This document shows positions 1 through 7,877 of a stretch of 48,143 bases of DNA, one piece after another; the first letter of the stretch is position 1, and every line of letters begins with the position of its first letter. The position numbers and the translations under genes are program-made. A model generated the notes under the pieces. That model did no database searches. It was not told where the DNA came from and saw only the letters and a program-made list of their open reading frames with translations. The DNA comes from CAG-177 sp003514385 (GTDB lineage: Bacteria > Bacillota > Clostridia > Oscillospirales > Acutalibacteraceae), in contig JBPPLN010000004.1 of NCBI GenBank assembly GCA_051920445.1, positions 1-48,143 on the forward strand. Direction: 5' to 3'.

Positions 1-77
1 ATTTTGTTTTTCGTCTGCTGTTAAGCAATCTATGACTACCGCAATGCACATTGCCGAAAATACAGAAGCGGCCGTGG
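1..77. repeat. terminal direct repeat (circularisation overlap)
   Basis: These 77 bases are identical to 48067-48143. An exact overlap of this size at both ends is what an assembler leaves on a circular molecule. The coupling-protein reading frame continues across the join without a break. The unique circle is therefore about 48,066 bp. Confidence 0.93.
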
Positions 78-909
78 AAGCCCAGAATTTAGCTTCGCCT
101 TCAACTCTTGATGGATGATAGATTGTTTCAGCAATCGAAAGGCACAGAGATTCCGCGTCGGAATAATTTTTCTTTTTCCATTCCTGAATGACAAGGTCGA
201 GAGGATTAAAGCCTATGCCCTCTGTAGGTTTATCAAAATTTAAAACCAATGGGATATATCCGTTTTTCTTTGCTTCCTGATAACACATCGGAAATAAATC
301 TTCTTTTGCGTCATTTACAATGAGACTGGCTTTATTTTTCGCGTTAAGATACAGCCAAATCATAAGAAGTATAAAAGTCTCACCTTTACCGGCTCGCGTC
401 ATGCCGAGAATCATATTATTTACCATGCTGTCATCGTAATAAGTGCGTCCTTCGTATTGACAAACCGGTAGTCCGCCCTTTTCAATTCTTCCGCCCCGAT
501 CCGGCATAGAGGGGTATTGATCTTTGATTTCTTCTATAGTCGTCCATCGCTGGTCGTCTTTTTGTCCTACGTTCTGGTCTTTGATGTTTGTGTTTACAAG
601 GAATACAAAGCGCACATTGATAATAACGACGGCGATTAAAAGTATCAGATAAAACCAGTAGTAATGTTTTATATTGAAAACAAACATATTCTTAATGGAA
701 AGATATGTCTGCAAATTTCCGATGTCATTAGCTATATCAACAAGATTCATTACGCAATTAAAAATATAATTGCATAGCAAAACAAACAAAATAGAAAGCG
801 TTACACAAATTGCAGCAACCACTTTTTTATTTGATATAACTTTATTAAGGGGCAATAAGTATTTTCGTTCTTTAATTAGCCCTTTTTGAATATCATCATT
901 ATGTTTCAT
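1..909 (-). CDS. VirD4-like coupling protein, N-terminal part (continues at 48066)
   Basis: This is the N-terminal 303 codons of a conjugative coupling ATPase of the VirD4/TraG/TcpA type. It docks the relaxase-DNA complex on the secretion channel at the inner face of the membrane. The ATG at 909 follows AGGTGA. Two hydrophobic segments, at about residues 25-50 and 75-97, form the membrane anchor. The Walker A motif GMTRAGKGET lies at about residues 169-178. The frame runs off position 1 and resumes exactly at 48066, giving about 788 residues in all. The pilin-like gene lies directly upstream and the VirB6-like gene downstream, so it belongs to the transfer operon. The family assignment is firm. 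Confidence 0.93.
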   Translation of the reverse strand, partial: MKHNDDIQKGLIKERKYLLPLNKVISNKKVVAAICVTLSILFVLLCNYIFNCVMNLVDIANDIGNLQTYLSIKNMFVFNIKHYYWFYLILLIAVVIINVRFVFLVNTNIKDQNVGQKDDQRWTTIEEIKDQYPSMPDRGGRIEKGGLPVCQYEGRTYYDDSMVNNMILGMTRAGKGETFILLMIWLYLNAKNKASLIVNDAKEDLFPMCYQEAKKNGYIPLVLNFDKPTEGIGFNPLDLVIQEWKKKNYSDAESLCLSIAETIYHPSRVEGEAKFWASTAASVFSAMCIAVVIDCLTADEKQN

Positions 910-934
910 AACTTCACCTGAAAAATTGTGTTTC

Positions 935-952
935 GGGGGCAAAAATGCCCCC
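935..952. other. intercistronic hairpin before coupling-protein gene
   Basis: GGGGGCA and TGCCCCC form a 7-bp GC-rich stem with a four-base loop between the pilin-like gene and the coupling-protein gene. No T-run follows on the minus strand, so it is more likely an mRNA-stability or processing element than a terminator. Confidence 0.45.
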
Positions 953-965
953 TTCACACATTAAA

Positions 966-1193
966 TTAAAGTGCAACTTTAGTAACGATTTCTTTTGCAA
1001 TATTCACTGCTAACAGAATAATGACACAGCCCACCGCTACCCAAGGCATCGCTTTTTTGGCCTTTTGTCTGCCTTCATCGCCACCAACGGCCATTGCTAA
1101 ACCACATCCAATAAGCGCTGCCGCAACAGCAACCCATGTTGCCGGTTGAAGCCAAGTAAAAATATTCTCAGCCGAAGTAATAAAATTCTGCAA
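966..1193 (-). CDS. VirB2/TrbC-like small pilin-like membrane protein
   Basis: This 75-residue protein has two hydrophobic segments, at about residues 18-37 and 50-70. They are separated by a short basic loop (GRQKAKKA), the layout of VirB2/TrbC and Maff2-type transfer proteins. The start is TTG. It is supported by a strong GGGGGG ribosome binding site 8 nt upstream that lies inside the end of the preceding gene, whose TAG stop touches the TTG, so translation is probably coupled. Its place between a surface protein and the coupling protein fits a pilus or channel subunit. The family call rests on size, topology and context. Confidence 0.6.
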   Translation of the reverse strand: MQNFITSAENIFTWLQPATWVAVAAALIGCGLAMAVGGDEGRQKAKKAMPWVAVGCVIILLAVNIAKEIVTKVAL

Positions 1194-2255
1194 CTAAATT
1201 TCCCCCCTTTTCTTTCTTTTTTGTGATAAGACATATAGGATTGCTATAACAAGCAAAACTATAATAATAAGTCCGCCGACAACACCGGCAACTATTAAAG
1301 CCGTCGTATTGTCCGGCGTATATACCGCTGTAGCAAGTACGGTGTATTCTTTCTCACCGGTTAATGCGGTAGCCTGTCCTTCGTACTCTGCCACCGCGTT
1401 ATATCCTGCGGCATCCGGTAAATTAACCGTACTCTCATAATAAGCAACATAATTTGCGGTATATCTGTCTCCGTGTGCTATGGCTTTACGGTAGGTTATA
1501 TCCCCTGCCTGATATTCTTCTCCGTCCCATTCAACTGATGTGATACGGTACTTATTAATATCAAGGTCAAGTTCGTTGAGTAAATCTGTTTCATAACCTT
1601 CCAAAGCCGGTTTTTCATCGTTATACGGCACGTACTTATCGCCAAGTACGTAATACTCTGAATCATAAAACGCAAAAGTCATTGGGATTGTGAGATCAGC
1701 TCGCCAAGCCCAACCGTCCTCTGCTTTAAGCTCCTTAAATTGAAGTGTTCTGGTAAGGTTTTGTCCGGTTGCTTCATCATAATATGTAATGGTTTTTGTT
1801 GCGGCCGGCCGCGGTGTTACCGTTGTATACGAATAATCCGTATATGCTGTCAGCGTTGCAGTTCTGTTCTGAATAACGGTATCAGAATACGTTACACCTT
1901 TGAGCTTAACCTCAACATTATTTCCGTTTTGCGTAATGATTAAAGTATCGTCCGGCGACAGATCCTGTTTATATAAATCGTGATAATCGACCTTATGTGT
2001 TACCGGCTGCGTTTCGGTGAGATCTTCAACGCCGACCGTCTGATAATTAACACCTTTTAATTTGTACTTTTTACCGTCCTGAGTGATTTTTTCATCGAAC
2101 TGATAGTTAAAATCACTTGTGTTTGAGGTAAAGGTTTCTTCCACCGTTATATCGTTGTCGTCAACCTCAACGCTCGTTTCTGCGGCTAATGCCGGAACAC
2201 TGCCGGCAAGAAGCATTGAAATACTTAATATTGCCGGTATAATTCTTTTGAACAT
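1194..2255 (-). CDS. secreted type I membrane protein of the transfer operon
   Basis: This 353-residue protein has a clear signal peptide (about residues 1-24, ending ALAAE). A long extracellular region rich in Thr, Tyr and acidic residues follows. One transmembrane segment near residues 316-342 (IVAGVVGGLIIIVLLVIAI) precedes a short basic tail, QKRKKRGEI. There is no LPXTG motif, so it is held by the membrane segment. I recognise no catalytic motif. Its stop adjoins the start of the pilin-like gene, so the two are co-expressed. A role on the outer face of the transfer apparatus is inferred from context only. Confidence 0.7.
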   Translation of the reverse strand: MFKRIIPAILSISMLLAGSVPALAAETSVEVDDNDITVEETFTSNTSDFNYQFDEKITQDGKKYKLKGVNYQTVGVEDLTETQPVTHKVDYHDLYKQDLSPDDTLIITQNGNNVEVKLKGVTYSDTVIQNRTATLTAYTDYSYTTVTPRPAATKTITYYDEATGQNLTRTLQFKELKAEDGWAWRADLTIPMTFAFYDSEYYVLGDKYVPYNDEKPALEGYETDLLNELDLDINKYRITSVEWDGEEYQAGDITYRKAIAHGDRYTANYVAYYESTVNLPDAAGYNAVAEYEGQATALTGEKEYTVLATAVYTPDNTTALIVAGVVGGLIIIVLLVIAILYVLSQKRKKRGEI

Positions 2256-2273
2256 TCGGAAAATTACTCCTTT

Positions 2274-2588
2274 CTAATTGGTATCGATGTATGCCATTAA
2301 TGCTTGTGAAGTCAATGAAGAACGGGAAACCCTGTATTCGTTGATTTTGATTTCCAAAATCGCCTCTACAACATCCGAAATCGAAACTTCTCGGCGCTCC
2401 GTTTTCTTGCTTCCTGTATATGAAAGAAATCTGGCGTCATCTTCCCTGTTTACCGGGTAATGATTATCAATGAAATTCAGAATCGCCCGGTCTACAAATA
2501 GATTTTTATTTAATCCAGTCTCAGCGATAAAATCATCAAATTTCATTGCCTGAGACGGCGTTAAGTGCAATACAAGTCTGTGTCTCAA
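2274..2588 (-). CDS. tandem ribbon-helix-helix-like protein, candidate regulator
   Basis: This 104-residue protein looks like two ribbon-helix-helix-type units in tandem. The first begins LVLHLTPSQAMKFDDFI and the second VSISDVVEAILEIKINEY. It ends SLTSQALMAYID. It is a paralogue of the 103-residue protein at 23254-23565, sharing the F-L/Y-x-Y-x-G...R, ISD and QA-I/L-x-AYI positions. The annotated start is TTG with an AGGA about 10 nt upstream; an internal ATG (MKFDDF) is possible. A copy of the A palindrome lies 42 bp upstream, where an autoregulatory operator would be. DNA binding is inferred. Confidence 0.6.
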   Translation of the reverse strand: MRHRLVLHLTPSQAMKFDDFIAETGLNKNLFVDRAILNFIDNHYPVNREDDARFLSYTGSKKTERREVSISDVVEAILEIKINEYRVSRSSLTSQALMAYIDTN

Positions 2589-2629
2589 AGTTCTATTATT
2601 CCTCGCTCTTTTCTATCCGGGTGGCGGGG

Positions 2630-2643
2630 TGTCAATATTGACA
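2630..2643. promoter_or_regulatory. A palindrome, copy 1
   Basis: A perfect TGTCAATATTGACA with GGGG/CCCC arms (2626-2647). It lies between the adhesin stop and the tandem-RHH gene, 42 bp upstream of the latter. No T-run follows on the minus strand, so it is not a terminator here. Confidence 0.9.
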
Positions 2644-2653
2644 CCCCCATAAT

Positions 2654-5464
2654 TTACTGCTTCTTTTTCTTAAAAACTTTTTGCCCAAACAGCAGCACAA
2701 GAATTGCCGAACCGGAAACCGCCAGCAACGCGCTCGGAATCCATAACGGCATTGAATGATCGCCGGTGTCCGGGGATTGTCCTTCTCCAAGGTTGCCCTC
2801 GGAATAAACAGGTATCAAATGACCGATTTTTGGCGTATCTTCAAAATCGTAATGGATGGTTTGGAATGCTTCACCTTCCGAACCGATAAAGAAATAGTAT
2901 TTTGTATCATCAAGATAGTAATGATCCGGCGCTTTCAATTCCTGAATATAATAGCCACCGTAGTACAAGGTTACATTGCTCTTTGCATATCCGTTTTCAT
3001 CGGTTATGAGCTCGTCAACCTTCATATCGTCGCTTTCCCGGAATATTCCGTACACTGCATCTTTCAGTAACTTGCCGTCAAAATCGGATTTCTTTAAGAG
3101 TTCAACCGCACCCTTCATCCACTCATTTTTAATTACGGTGCCGCCTTCGTTCAAATCAATCCAGATCAGCGGAATTTCCTGTTGCTGCGGCGTAAATTCA
3201 AACGGATATTTATTTGTGTTCAGTACAAAGCCTTCCGATGTTTGAAGTTCTTTAACATACCACTTTGTACCTACCGGGAAATCAACGCTTGAAATACCCT
3301 GATAACTGTCATTTAAGCCGAAGCAATCTACAAGGCTGTCCTTTTCAAGTAAAATTTCTCCGTCTGCGTTGGTTATATCTTCATCTGTGAAGATACCGAA
3401 AATAATATCCTTATAGGCGTCCGGGTTTGGGTAAAAAGGATTTTCTTCAATATCCTTTTCCATCCGTACCTTCATGTGCTGCCGTTCGTTGTATGCCGTG
3501 ATATATTCCGTGAATACATCTATGGACTGGTCGTGATAGGTAAGCTCGATTTCAAATTCGTTCGCGCCGATGAAGTACCCTTCTTTGGTTGACACCTCTT
3601 TCACGCGGTACCAGCCCAGATATAAAGGATCGCTTGTTGCGCCGTCTTCCGTAGTGGTTATCGTCTGAACATAATCGCCGGCTTTATACTTAACATCACC
3701 GTTTACGACAATATCTTTCAGCGCTGTGATTTCCCATTCGGTATCGGGTAAGCTCTGAACGGTGTATATGGGGCTGTATTTTAGCCCAAATTCCGTTTGC
3801 ATAAAGTCAAAGCGTTCTAATACTTCCCCCTGCTTATCAAGGTGTATACGGCCTTTCTGCGGGATATTGGTAACAGTTCCGTCATTGATATGATGGATCT
3901 GTCCGTCCTCAGTTATCGTAAATTCAAATTCAACCTTTGTCGGATTGGCGTAACCGGTCGGGGCAACTTCCTCAAGGATTTTATATTTCCCGTCGTTTTT
4001 AACCGTTACCGGCAAATCGGAAGTAGTGTATGCTTGCAGCTCATCGCTGTAAGTCATCTGCTCGACGCGCTCATATTCATTTGCGTTTTTATCCCAAGAA
4101 TAAACACCGAATACGCCGTCTTTGCTTTCAATTTCCTTATCCGTCTCAATATCGGTCTTTTGGAATTGCGCCGATCCTCGTTTCAATTCATTATTAAAAG
4201 TAACTGTTGCAGTCTGACCGGCATAAACAGTAAAGGTCTGGCTTTCCGGCTGAACATACCGGCTCTGTTCCTCTGTAAGCCTCTCAGTTGCGGTGTACTC
4301 GCCTGCGGGTACATTGGTAAGCAGCCAAGATCCGTTTGAATCTGTTGTAACCGTCTGCTTAAATCCTGCTGGGCCGGTTACATCAAAGACAAATCCCTCT
4401 TTATATCCATCCTCTGATGTTTTCTGAATTTGAGCATTGCCGGCGCTGACTTTAACTTTGATATATGCCGGTACGGGGTCAACAACTTCCTGTCCGTATG
4501 TAACAATGTCCTGAAGCTGCCCGGTAGTTGGGCTGATGATTTCATCTGTCCAAGTAATTAGAGCTTTCCTTTTTGCATTTGATTTGGTTCCAGAAATCGT
4601 AAATGTATCTGTCGGCGGCGTTGTTGTGCTTATCGTAAGCTGATTCCCGTTCTTAGTAAGTTGTATGCCCGAAGCTGAAGATGAAAAATTAAATTCTGAA
4701 AGAATATTATTTGTATCTGTAAGCGTAGCTGTATATTTACCGTCTTGATATTTTAATTCGACGGTCTGTGCTTGTGTAGCCGATTTGCCACAAAAACTTG
4801 GAATAGTCTTATGTCTTTTTACCTTAGCTTCAATATCTCTGTAATGCCTCATGATTTCCGCATAACAAGGATTCTTAGAAGAATAGATCTCCATTATGTT
4901 ATCTTTTCCATAACGTGAGGCATCGATCTTATTAAAGTTTTCATCTCGTTCGCCTACAACTACTTCCCAAATGAGCGCTTGTGTAGCAAACATATTTCCC
5001 ATTTCATCCCTGTCGGACGCATCTGTAGAGTTCCACTGCAAATCATTATTGCCCGTCCATCCGTATTGCAGAATGCGACCTATAAACTCTTTAATTTCTC
5101 TTGGTGTTATAGTCTGGTTATAATCAGAAGGATAATAATCCCAAAAATCTTCGCCTTTTTGCGTTAGCTTATCGCCTGTATGCAGCGAGATACCCGGCTC
5201 TATGCAATAACAGGTCGGCCCTTCATAATCGTCAACGGCTTTTGCGGTTGTATACCCATACTCTTCAAAAGTCCACCAGCCACCCATATAGTTCAAAGCC
5301 GGATGTCCCCAGTTATCCTTGTTTGGATCGGCGGCTCTCGGTAAATTCATCTGTAAAACTTCACCGATTCTTTCTGCGGCAAACGCCGGCGTTGTAACCG
5401 AAAAGGTTGTAATAAGTGCCAGCAAGACCGCAAAAAACTTTTTTATAAAATTCTTGTGTCTCAT
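2654..5464 (-). CDS. thioester-domain, Cna_B/SpaA-repeat surface adhesin
   Basis: This 936-residue cell-wall protein has a signal peptide at residues 1-30. An N-terminal thioester (TQXA-type) domain follows, with Cys87 in YCIEPG and Gln162 in TQALIW. In this family these residues form an internal thioester that bonds covalently to host or cell targets. Several Cna_B/SpaA-like beta domains follow from about residue 340 to 880, marked by repeated GxYxxxExxxPxGY-like segments. The C-terminus is a sorting signal: SPDTG at 897-901, a hydrophobic stretch and KKKK. SPDTG is a non-classical LPXTG variant, and no sortase is encoded on the element. The ATG overlaps the stop of the Cys-rich gene upstream (ATGA). 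It probably promotes attachment or mating aggregation. Confidence 0.88.
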   Translation of the reverse strand: MRHKNFIKKFFAVLLALITTFSVTTPAFAAERIGEVLQMNLPRAADPNKDNWGHPALNYMGGWWTFEEYGYTTAKAVDDYEGPTCYCIEPGISLHTGDKLTQKGEDFWDYYPSDYNQTITPREIKEFIGRILQYGWTGNNDLQWNSTDASDRDEMGNMFATQALIWEVVVGERDENFNKIDASRYGKDNIMEIYSSKNPCYAEIMRHYRDIEAKVKRHKTIPSFCGKSATQAQTVELKYQDGKYTATLTDTNNILSEFNFSSSASGIQLTKNGNQLTISTTTPPTDTFTISGTKSNAKRKALITWTDEIISPTTGQLQDIVTYGQEVVDPVPAYIKVKVSAGNAQIQKTSEDGYKEGFVFDVTGPAGFKQTVTTDSNGSWLLTNVPAGEYTATERLTEEQSRYVQPESQTFTVYAGQTATVTFNNELKRGSAQFQKTDIETDKEIESKDGVFGVYSWDKNANEYERVEQMTYSDELQAYTTSDLPVTVKNDGKYKILEEVAPTGYANPTKVEFEFTITEDGQIHHINDGTVTNIPQKGRIHLDKQGEVLERFDFMQTEFGLKYSPIYTVQSLPDTEWEITALKDIVVNGDVKYKAGDYVQTITTTEDGATSDPLYLGWYRVKEVSTKEGYFIGANEFEIELTYHDQSIDVFTEYITAYNERQHMKVRMEKDIEENPFYPNPDAYKDIIFGIFTDEDITNADGEILLEKDSLVDCFGLNDSYQGISSVDFPVGTKWYVKELQTSEGFVLNTNKYPFEFTPQQQEIPLIWIDLNEGGTVIKNEWMKGAVELLKKSDFDGKLLKDAVYGIFRESDDMKVDELITDENGYAKSNVTLYYGGYYIQELKAPDHYYLDDTKYYFFIGSEGEAFQTIHYDFEDTPKIGHLIPVYSEGNLGEGQSPDTGDHSMPLWIPSALLAVSGSAILVLLFGQKVFKKKKQ

Positions 5465-5634
5465 TGTTTCGTCTCCTTTTCCTTAATGTCGATTTCTTTA
5501 CCACCATAAATACTGACAATCTGTTCTGTTTTACACCGCTTGCAGTATGTAACATGATTTAGAAGCACTGTTTCCGGTAGAACTTTAAATATCTTCTGCC
5601 CGCACCTGTGATAATACCAACCGTTTTTAATCAT
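5461..5634 (-). CDS. Cys-rich KTR-like small zinc-ribbon protein
   Basis: This 57-residue protein begins MIKNGWYYHRCGQKIFK and contains HRCG...YCKRCK, a zinc-ribbon-like arrangement. It resembles the Cys_rich_KTR family found in Firmicutes mobile elements. The ATG at 5634 is chosen because GGAGG sits 8 nt upstream; the longer frame to 5682 has no such site and runs into a terminator. Its stop overlaps the adhesin start, so the two are translationally coupled. A leader with a terminator and a possible leader peptide precedes it. Function is unknown. Confidence 0.75.
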   Translation of the reverse strand: MIKNGWYYHRCGQKIFKVLPETVLLNHVTYCKRCKTEQIVSIYGGKEIDIKEKETKQ

Positions 5635-5680
5635 TGTTTCTGCCTCCAAAATAAAAATTAATTTAAAGGACGACAAAAAC

Positions 5681-5728
5681 AAAAAAGAAGCCTACAATGC
5701 CGTCCTTTAGACGCACATTATAGGCTTC
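5681..5728 (-). terminator. intrinsic terminator/attenuator upstream of the Cys-rich gene and adhesin
   Basis: On the minus strand, GAAGCCTATAATG and CATTGTAGGCTTC form a 13-bp stem (one G-T type mismatch) followed by TTTTTT. It lies about 50 bp upstream of the ribosome binding site of the Cys-rich gene. Readthrough would therefore control the adhesin as well. Confidence 0.75.
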
Positions 5729-5775
5729 GGCTTTGTAAGCTCAAGCTCATGATATTTAATTGTCTCTAATCTCAT
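5707..5775 (-). CDS. candidate 22-codon leader peptide of the attenuator
   Basis: An ATG at 5775, preceded by GGGA, opens a 22-codon frame. It runs through the 5' arm of the terminator stem (ending KPKPIMCV) and stops in the loop. A ribosome translating it would cover the 5' arm and block terminator formation. This is the geometry of translation-coupled attenuation, known from inducible resistance genes on Firmicutes elements. A similar arrangement occurs at 29908-29964. Function is inferred. Confidence 0.4.
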   Translation of the reverse strand: MRLETIKYHELELTKPKPIMCV

Positions 5776-5836
5776 AAAATCCCAATTGACTTTTTAGGCT
5801 CTAAGACTCAATCAATTGAGATCCGGCATTTTCGGC

Positions 5837-6004
5837 TCAAGGCACTTTGCCGAGATTACTTTCAACGATCACTCCATTAACCACGGTTATTGTAAATTCT
5901 TCTTTGCAGTATTTACAAAATTCAACCGTATTGATCCGGCACATATCCGGTGTTACTTTAAATAACTTATGACCGCATTTATGATAAAACCATCCTCGCT
6001 CTAT
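5837..6004 (-). pseudogene. second Cys-rich KTR-like frame without a normal start codon
   Basis: This frame encodes about 55 residues clearly homologous to the Cys-rich protein at 5461-5634: ERGWFYHKCGHKLFKV...EFCKYCKEEF beside NGWYYHRCGQKIFKV...TYCKRCKTEQ. Where the homologue has ATG-ATA, this copy has CAT-ATA, although GGAAGG sits at the right distance upstream. No ATG, GTG or TTG lies in frame before an upstream stop. It is either a decayed duplicate or starts at a rare ATA codon. A degenerate B-type promoter lies upstream (6052-6080). Confidence 0.5.
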
Positions 6005-6051
6005 ATGTCCTTCCGGCGTGTGATCACCCCCTAAAGTTCTTACCTTTGCAC

Positions 6052-6080
6052 ATCATACACATAAATATGTATGATATTAA
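6052..6080 (-). promoter_or_regulatory. degenerate B-type promoter
   Basis: On the minus strand: -35 TTAATA, 17-bp spacer, -10 TATGAT. The spacer is built like the three B promoters (ATCATACATA...TGTGTATGAT) but has diverged. It points at the Cys-rich frames. Confidence 0.45.
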
Positions 6081-6895
6081 TAGCCAATATACAGATAATA
6101 ACTACCATCGGATTGTTTTTCTGCTTCAACCCAGAAAACAGTATCACCGTCTTTTAATAAGCCATCGCAGCAATCTTGTATTTCTCGTATTTTATAGTTT
6201 TTTTTACTTTCATCAGTGATTGGAAATTTTCCCGTTATAGGCATATCCCAACCACCAATTTCGTGATTTATAGAACTATCATATTTCAGACCTATGCTTT
6301 TTCCGTAAGAAATCGCATAATCAACAAAATAATCTATATCATACGATTTTGCCGGTTCTGTCGGCTTTTCTGTTGGTTTCTCTGTGGGCTTCTCCGTTGG
6401 CTTTTCAGTCGGTTTTTCTGTTGGCTTTGTGGTGGATGGCTTAGAAGATCCGCCGCCGGAAGAACCGCCGGAACTTGGTTTCGTTGTCGTTGTGCTGCCT
6501 GAGCTGCCGCTTCCACCGGATGACGGCCTTTTTGTAGTGCTGCCGGAAGATCCACCGGAAGCAGAACCGCTGCTTGTACCGCTACTACTACCGCTTGCAG
6601 GATTTGTCGCCGGTACTTTTTGGGTAACAGTCTGACCGTTTTCGTCTTTTACAACATTACCGTTTTCATCAACGACGGGTACTTCTTCATAAACTTCCGT
6701 TACAGCTTCGCCGTTTTCATCCGTAACGGTTTCGCCGCTTTCATCTGTTACCGTTTCAATAACGGTGCTGTTTGTTGAGCTTGTTTTATCGTCTTTTTTC
6801 TGATTGCTTGATACACCGATTGCAACGCAAATCGCAACTATAACAACAACTGCTGCAACAACAGAGATAATGATTATCTTCTTTTTCTTATCCAT
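6077..6895 (-). CDS. membrane-anchored Ser/Gly-rich protein with KPTE repeats
   Basis: This 272-residue protein starts with a basic segment and one transmembrane helix (about residues 7-29). A Thr/Glu-rich region with GETVTDENGEAVT-like repeats follows, then a Ser/Gly linker (about 98-155) and five tandem KPTE units. The C-terminal domain is about 85 residues, with ENGWD-like and WVEAEKQ segments and a Cys pair (DCCDG). The linker and repeats would span the cell wall and present the small C-terminal domain. No known domain is recognised. An A palindrome with a D element lies 46 bp upstream of the start. Confidence 0.7.
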   Translation of the reverse strand: MDKKKKIIIISVVAAVVVIVAICVAIGVSSNQKKDDKTSSTNSTVIETVTDESGETVTDENGEAVTEVYEEVPVVDENGNVVKDENGQTVTQKVPATNPASGSSSGTSSGSASGGSSGSTTKRPSSGGSGSSGSTTTTKPSSGGSSGGGSSKPSTTKPTEKPTEKPTEKPTEKPTEKPTEPAKSYDIDYFVDYAISYGKSIGLKYDSSINHEIGGWDMPITGKFPITDESKKNYKIREIQDCCDGLLKDGDTVFWVEAEKQSDGSYYLYIGY

Positions 6896-6940
6896 TCATG
6901 AACCTTTCTGCCGGGCAATCCGACCGTCTATTTATGGGGG

Positions 6941-6954
6941 TGTCAATATTGACA
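6941..6954. promoter_or_regulatory. A palindrome, copy 2
   Basis: A perfect TGTCAATATTGACA 46 bp upstream of the KPTE-repeat protein gene. It is paired with a D element at 6964-6987 at the short spacing. Confidence 0.9.
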
Positions 6955-6963
6955 CTTTTTATT

Positions 6964-6987
6964 AAAATGGCGTGGTTACGCCGTTTT
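6964..6987. repeat. D element, copy 1
   Basis: AAAATGGCGTGG...CGCCGTTTT is an imperfect palindrome able to form a GGCGT/ACGCC stem. It starts 13 nt (to the aligned base) from A copy 2. Confidence 0.6.
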
Positions 6988-7041
6988 CTGTACTACTACT
7001 TTCTAATTTTTTGAATTATACCATATCAAAAAACAAGAGAA

Positions 7042-7248
7042 TTATAATTTATAAACGACAAGCGCAGTATAAAGAGGTGAACCGGTAGTCTGGTTAACAC
7101 CGGTGTTAATTTTTTGTTTGGTTTCTCCGTTGATTGCAGAATATCCTATAGTGATAATTTCCTTTACCTCAGAGCTGTTAAGAAATTTTTCAAGACTTTT
7201 TTCCAAATCTGAACCGGATTCTTCAATAATCAGTTTCGTTAAATACAT
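7042..7248 (-). CDS. small hypothetical protein, Cse60-like
   Basis: This 68-residue soluble protein has the layout ...DLEKSLEKFLNS...KEIITIGYS...YTALVVYKL, which resembles short Cse60-type proteins of Firmicutes. That resemblance is by eye only. It has its own upstream A palindrome and a GTCCGG/CCGGAC hairpin. It is one of a run of small single-gene units between 6.1 and 8.8 kb. Confidence 0.55.
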   Translation of the reverse strand: MYLTKLIIEESGSDLEKSLEKFLNSSEVKEIITIGYSAINGETKQKINTGVNQTTGSPLYTALVVYKL

Positions 7249-7261
7249 TTGTGTTCTTTCT

Positions 7262-7276
7262 GTCCGGCACCCGGAC
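7262..7276. repeat. GTCCGG...CCGGAC hairpin in gene leader
   Basis: This 15-bp inverted repeat lies just upstream of the start of 7042-7248. Near-copies occur at 7488-7502 and 8373-8387, with partial versions near 6910-6927 and 8735. It marks a repeated leader module in this gene block. Confidence 0.55.
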
Positions 7277-7370
7277 GGTGTTCATGTTGCAATACTTTTA
7301 ACTCTTTTATACACCCCCAAAAATAAAAGAATTAAAAAATACGTTGCAACGTGAATAAAAATTTTTGTGG

Positions 7371-7384
7371 TGTCAATATTGACA
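7371..7384. promoter_or_regulatory. A palindrome, copy 3
   Basis: A perfect TGTCAATATTGACA 123 bp upstream of the gene at 7042-7248. It is paired with a D element at 7395-7417 at the short spacing. Confidence 0.9.
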
Positions 7385-7394
7385 CTTTTGTCTG

Positions 7395-7417
7395 AAATGG
7401 CTTAACTGTGCGGTTTA
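7395..7417. repeat. D element, copy 2
   Basis: AAATGGCTTAACTGTGCGGT followed by TTA, matching the D consensus. It is 13 nt (to the aligned base) from A copy 3. Confidence 0.6.
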
Positions 7418-7487
7418 CCACATCCAATTTTTCTATTTTTCGTGGTTTCTCTATACCATACCAAAGAATATCAGGGAACTACAACTT

Positions 7488-7502
7488 GTCTGGCACTCGG
7501 AC
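7488..7502. repeat. GTCTGG...CGGAC hairpin, leader-module copy
   Basis: GTCTGGCACTCGGAC is a near-copy of the hairpins at 7262 and 8373. It lies just beyond the stop of 7513-7845. Confidence 0.5.
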
Positions 7503-7512
7503 GAATAAGTAA

Positions 7513-7845
7513 TCACGGATTTTTTTCTTTTTTAATTTGACATATCTCTTTATACGCATAAAAAATAATTAATAGCGTAAACATTATTCCAATTACAATA
7601 CTGAGTACATTTACCACTTGAAAGGTTCTTACCATAAATTCCTGTACCTGTATTTCACTTTTTATAAAACTACGAATAAACATTACTCCGAGCCAAATAA
7701 AAAGTATTAATAAGGCATTTCCAAGGCTAATAAGGGCTATTGATTTTTTCTTTTCGCCTTGTTTCAGTATATAAAATGTAAGTGGTAAAACTGCAATTAC
7801 GCAAAAAAATTGTAGAAAGTTCAATATAAAGTTCAATATGCCCAT
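7513..7845 (-). CDS. small three-helix membrane protein, unknown
   Basis: This 110-residue protein has three strongly hydrophobic segments, at about residues 4-27, 36-58 and 77-100, and a short charged tail (KEICQIKKEKNP). I recognise no family. It lies directly downstream of another small membrane protein (7878-8354), probably in the same transcript, and has no A palindrome of its own. Confidence 0.6.
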   Translation of the reverse strand: MGILNFILNFLQFFCVIAVLPLTFYILKQGEKKKSIALISLGNALLILFIWLGVMFIRSFIKSEIQVQEFMVRTFQVVNVLSIVIGIMFTLLIIFYAYKEICQIKKEKNP

Positions 7846-7877
7846 ACTTCATCCTCAACTATTATATACACCGTTAA

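Noticed and set aside
6334..6635. Open frames opposite or out of frame to the KPTE/Ser-Gly repeat region
   Set aside because: They arise from the repetitive codon pattern of the real gene and have no start signals.
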